Assembly (NCBI GenBank): GCA_016125095.1
Contig: WGMK01000018.1
Coordinates: 186,001 to 250,000 of the forward strand
Direction of reading: 5' to 3'
Source: Candidatus Hydrogenedens sp.
GTDB taxonomy: Bacteria; Hydrogenedentota; Hydrogenedentia; Hydrogenedentales; JAEUWI01
DNA: 64,000 nt
In this document: positions 63,294 through 64,000 of the stretch, piece by piece
Numbering within the stretch: position 1 is the first letter of the stretch
Layout of the letters: every line of letters starts with the position of its first letter
The notes under the pieces: generated by a model
What the model saw: only the letters and a program-made list of their open reading frames with translations
What the model was told of the DNA's origin: nothing
Databases searched by the model: none
Made by a program: the position numbers and the translations under genes

Positions 63294-63896
63294 CTATTCG
63301 ACGAAGACGTTCGCGCGGCCGCTGATGCGCGACTTGGCCGTGCGCACCTCGGTCTCAATCTGATACGAGCCCGGCGCCTGGTTGTTGGGCAGGCGGAAAT
63401 TCTGCGAGCTCACCCACGTGCCGTCGCCGCGCGTAAAGCCCTCGCTCGAAAGCTCGGCAATCAGGCGGCCGTCCTGGCCCATCATGCGGCGCGTCTCGGT
63501 CACCTGCACGCCGCCGCCCGTGCCCAGCAGGGCATAGGTCACACGGGATTCGATCATCTCGCCGGGGCGCACGCTGGCGGGCATTACCTCGGCACCTTCG
63601 AAGCGGAGCGTCTCGCCCTGAGACGGCTGATAGTTGTAGGCCTCGGCGGTTTCCTGCTCGCTGCGGGCTCGCTTCGAGCGGATATCGTGCGCCACTGCGC
63701 CCGATGCCGCGCCCACGGCCGCGCCGATGGCGGCGCCTTCGAGCGCATGGCCCGACTGGTGGCCGATGACCGCGCCCGCCAAGGCGCCGATGCCCGCACC
63801 GGCGCCAGCCGCGCCGCCCGTGGTCTCGCATCCAGACATGCCCACCCCGATCGCCAACGCGGCAGCCAGGGCCGCCACACGCTTCATAGACAACAT
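63294..63896 (-). CDS. Glycine-zipper lipoprotein
   Basis: This 200-residue protein has a lipoprotein signal (VAALAAALAIGVGMSG-C). A glycine zipper follows (GAAGAGAGIGALAGAVIGHQSGHALEGAAIGAAVGAASGAVA), as in outer-membrane SlyB/OsmB-type and Gly-zipper 2TM proteins. A soluble beta-rich C-terminal domain follows (GETLRFEGAEVMPASVRPGEMIESRVTYALLGTGGGVQVTETR). AAGGAGAGCATC precedes the ATG at 63896. It is terminated by a strong hairpin. An envelope-stress or OMP-stabilising role is known for some relatives, but the soluble domain is not one I can name. Confidence 0.8.
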   Translation of the reverse strand: MLSMKRVAALAAALAIGVGMSGCETTGGAAGAGAGIGALAGAVIGHQSGHALEGAAIGAAVGAASGAVAHDIRSKRARSEQETAEAYNYQPSQGETLRFEGAEVMPASVRPGEMIESRVTYALLGTGGGVQVTETRRMMGQDGRLIAELSSEGFTRGDGTWVSSQNFRLPNNQAPGSYQIETEVRTAKSRISGRANVFVE

Positions 63897-64000
63897 GATG
63901 CTCTCCTTTTTTGGTATGCCTCCGGAACACACTCCGCCCGGCCCGGCATTTCCAGTATTTCATGGCTTCCCGCCGCGCGGCAAGTCCCTGTTTACAATAC

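Overview
The window is a high-GC (roughly 60-65 percent) bacterial chromosome segment, densely coded on both strands, with no rRNA, tRNA or CRISPR array that I could find. Several traits point to Candidatus Hydrogenedentota, or failing that another planctomycete/PVC-like lineage. These are (i) a secreted-protein module of DUF1501, pre-peptidase C-terminal (PPC), PSCyt2/PSD1 (DUF1549/DUF1553) and PSCyt1-WD40 cytochrome proteins; (ii) a secreted protein ending in dockerin-like EF-hand repeats of the type ..SELLRVIQFYN..; (iii) a giant Ig-repeat protein with Glu-Gly linkers and a C-terminal sorting-like tail. The taxonomic call is an inference from gene content, at moderate confidence.

Layout. 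0.1-1.7 kb: a XerC-type recombinase and a Lys/Ala repeat histone-H1-like protein. 1.8-4.0 kb: a single-chain fusion of an AmiE-like serine hydrolase with a NamZ-type exo-muramidase (cell-wall recycling). 4.0-6.8 kb, minus strand: DUF3592 membrane protein, a free-standing GspF-N-like domain and a GT2 glycosyltransferase. 7.0-9.6 kb: a ceramidase-like (CREST) membrane protein and a cytochrome c/copper type II monooxygenase-like protein. 9.6-10.6 kb: class I FbaB-type aldolase on the minus strand. 10.8-18.2 kb: a peptide ABC operon (two substrate-binding lipoproteins, two permeases, two ATPases), invaded by two copies of a ~163-bp palindromic element. One copy sits in frame inside the signal-peptide region of the second binding protein. 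18.2-23.8 kb, minus strand: two large secreted proteins. 24.1-28.0 kb: ribosomal protein S1 and the acetolactate synthase large subunit. 28.3-30.5 kb: tocopherol-cyclase-like protein and transaldolase. 30.5-32.6 kb: palindromic repeats around mscL and a secreted beta-propeller protein.

32.6-41.9 kb is a long minus-strand run: an M24-like pseudo-peptidase, a hybrid histidine kinase, DJ-1, a sugar-phosphate isomerase/epimerase-like protein, an SDR dehydrogenase, a small membrane protein, HicAB, a DUF4230 protein and a small membrane protein. 42.0-46.9 kb: small membrane proteins (one of 37 residues), DUF4184, an NAD-dependent reductase, a queuosine-precursor transporter and a secreted metallophosphoesterase. 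47.0-48.5 kb is an island of repeat relics with an atypical orphan gene and a Cys4 microprotein. 48.5-49.8 kb: two paired membrane proteins. 50.2-58.6 kb: the five-gene secreted cytochrome/DUF1501 operon, starting at an extended -10 promoter and ending at a strong terminator. 58.8-63.9 kb: argininosuccinate synthase, an FGGY sugar kinase, a GT39-like membrane glycosyltransferase and a glycine-zipper lipoprotein.

The most notable points are the in-frame palindromic insertion in the lipoprotein gene at 12439-12600, the family of dispersed hairpin repeats (one pair shows compensatory stem changes), the AmiE-NamZ fusion and the unexplained secreted cytochrome operon. Starts were chosen by Shine-Dalgarno spacing where possible. 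Many long antisense open frames exist because of the high GC content and were discarded.
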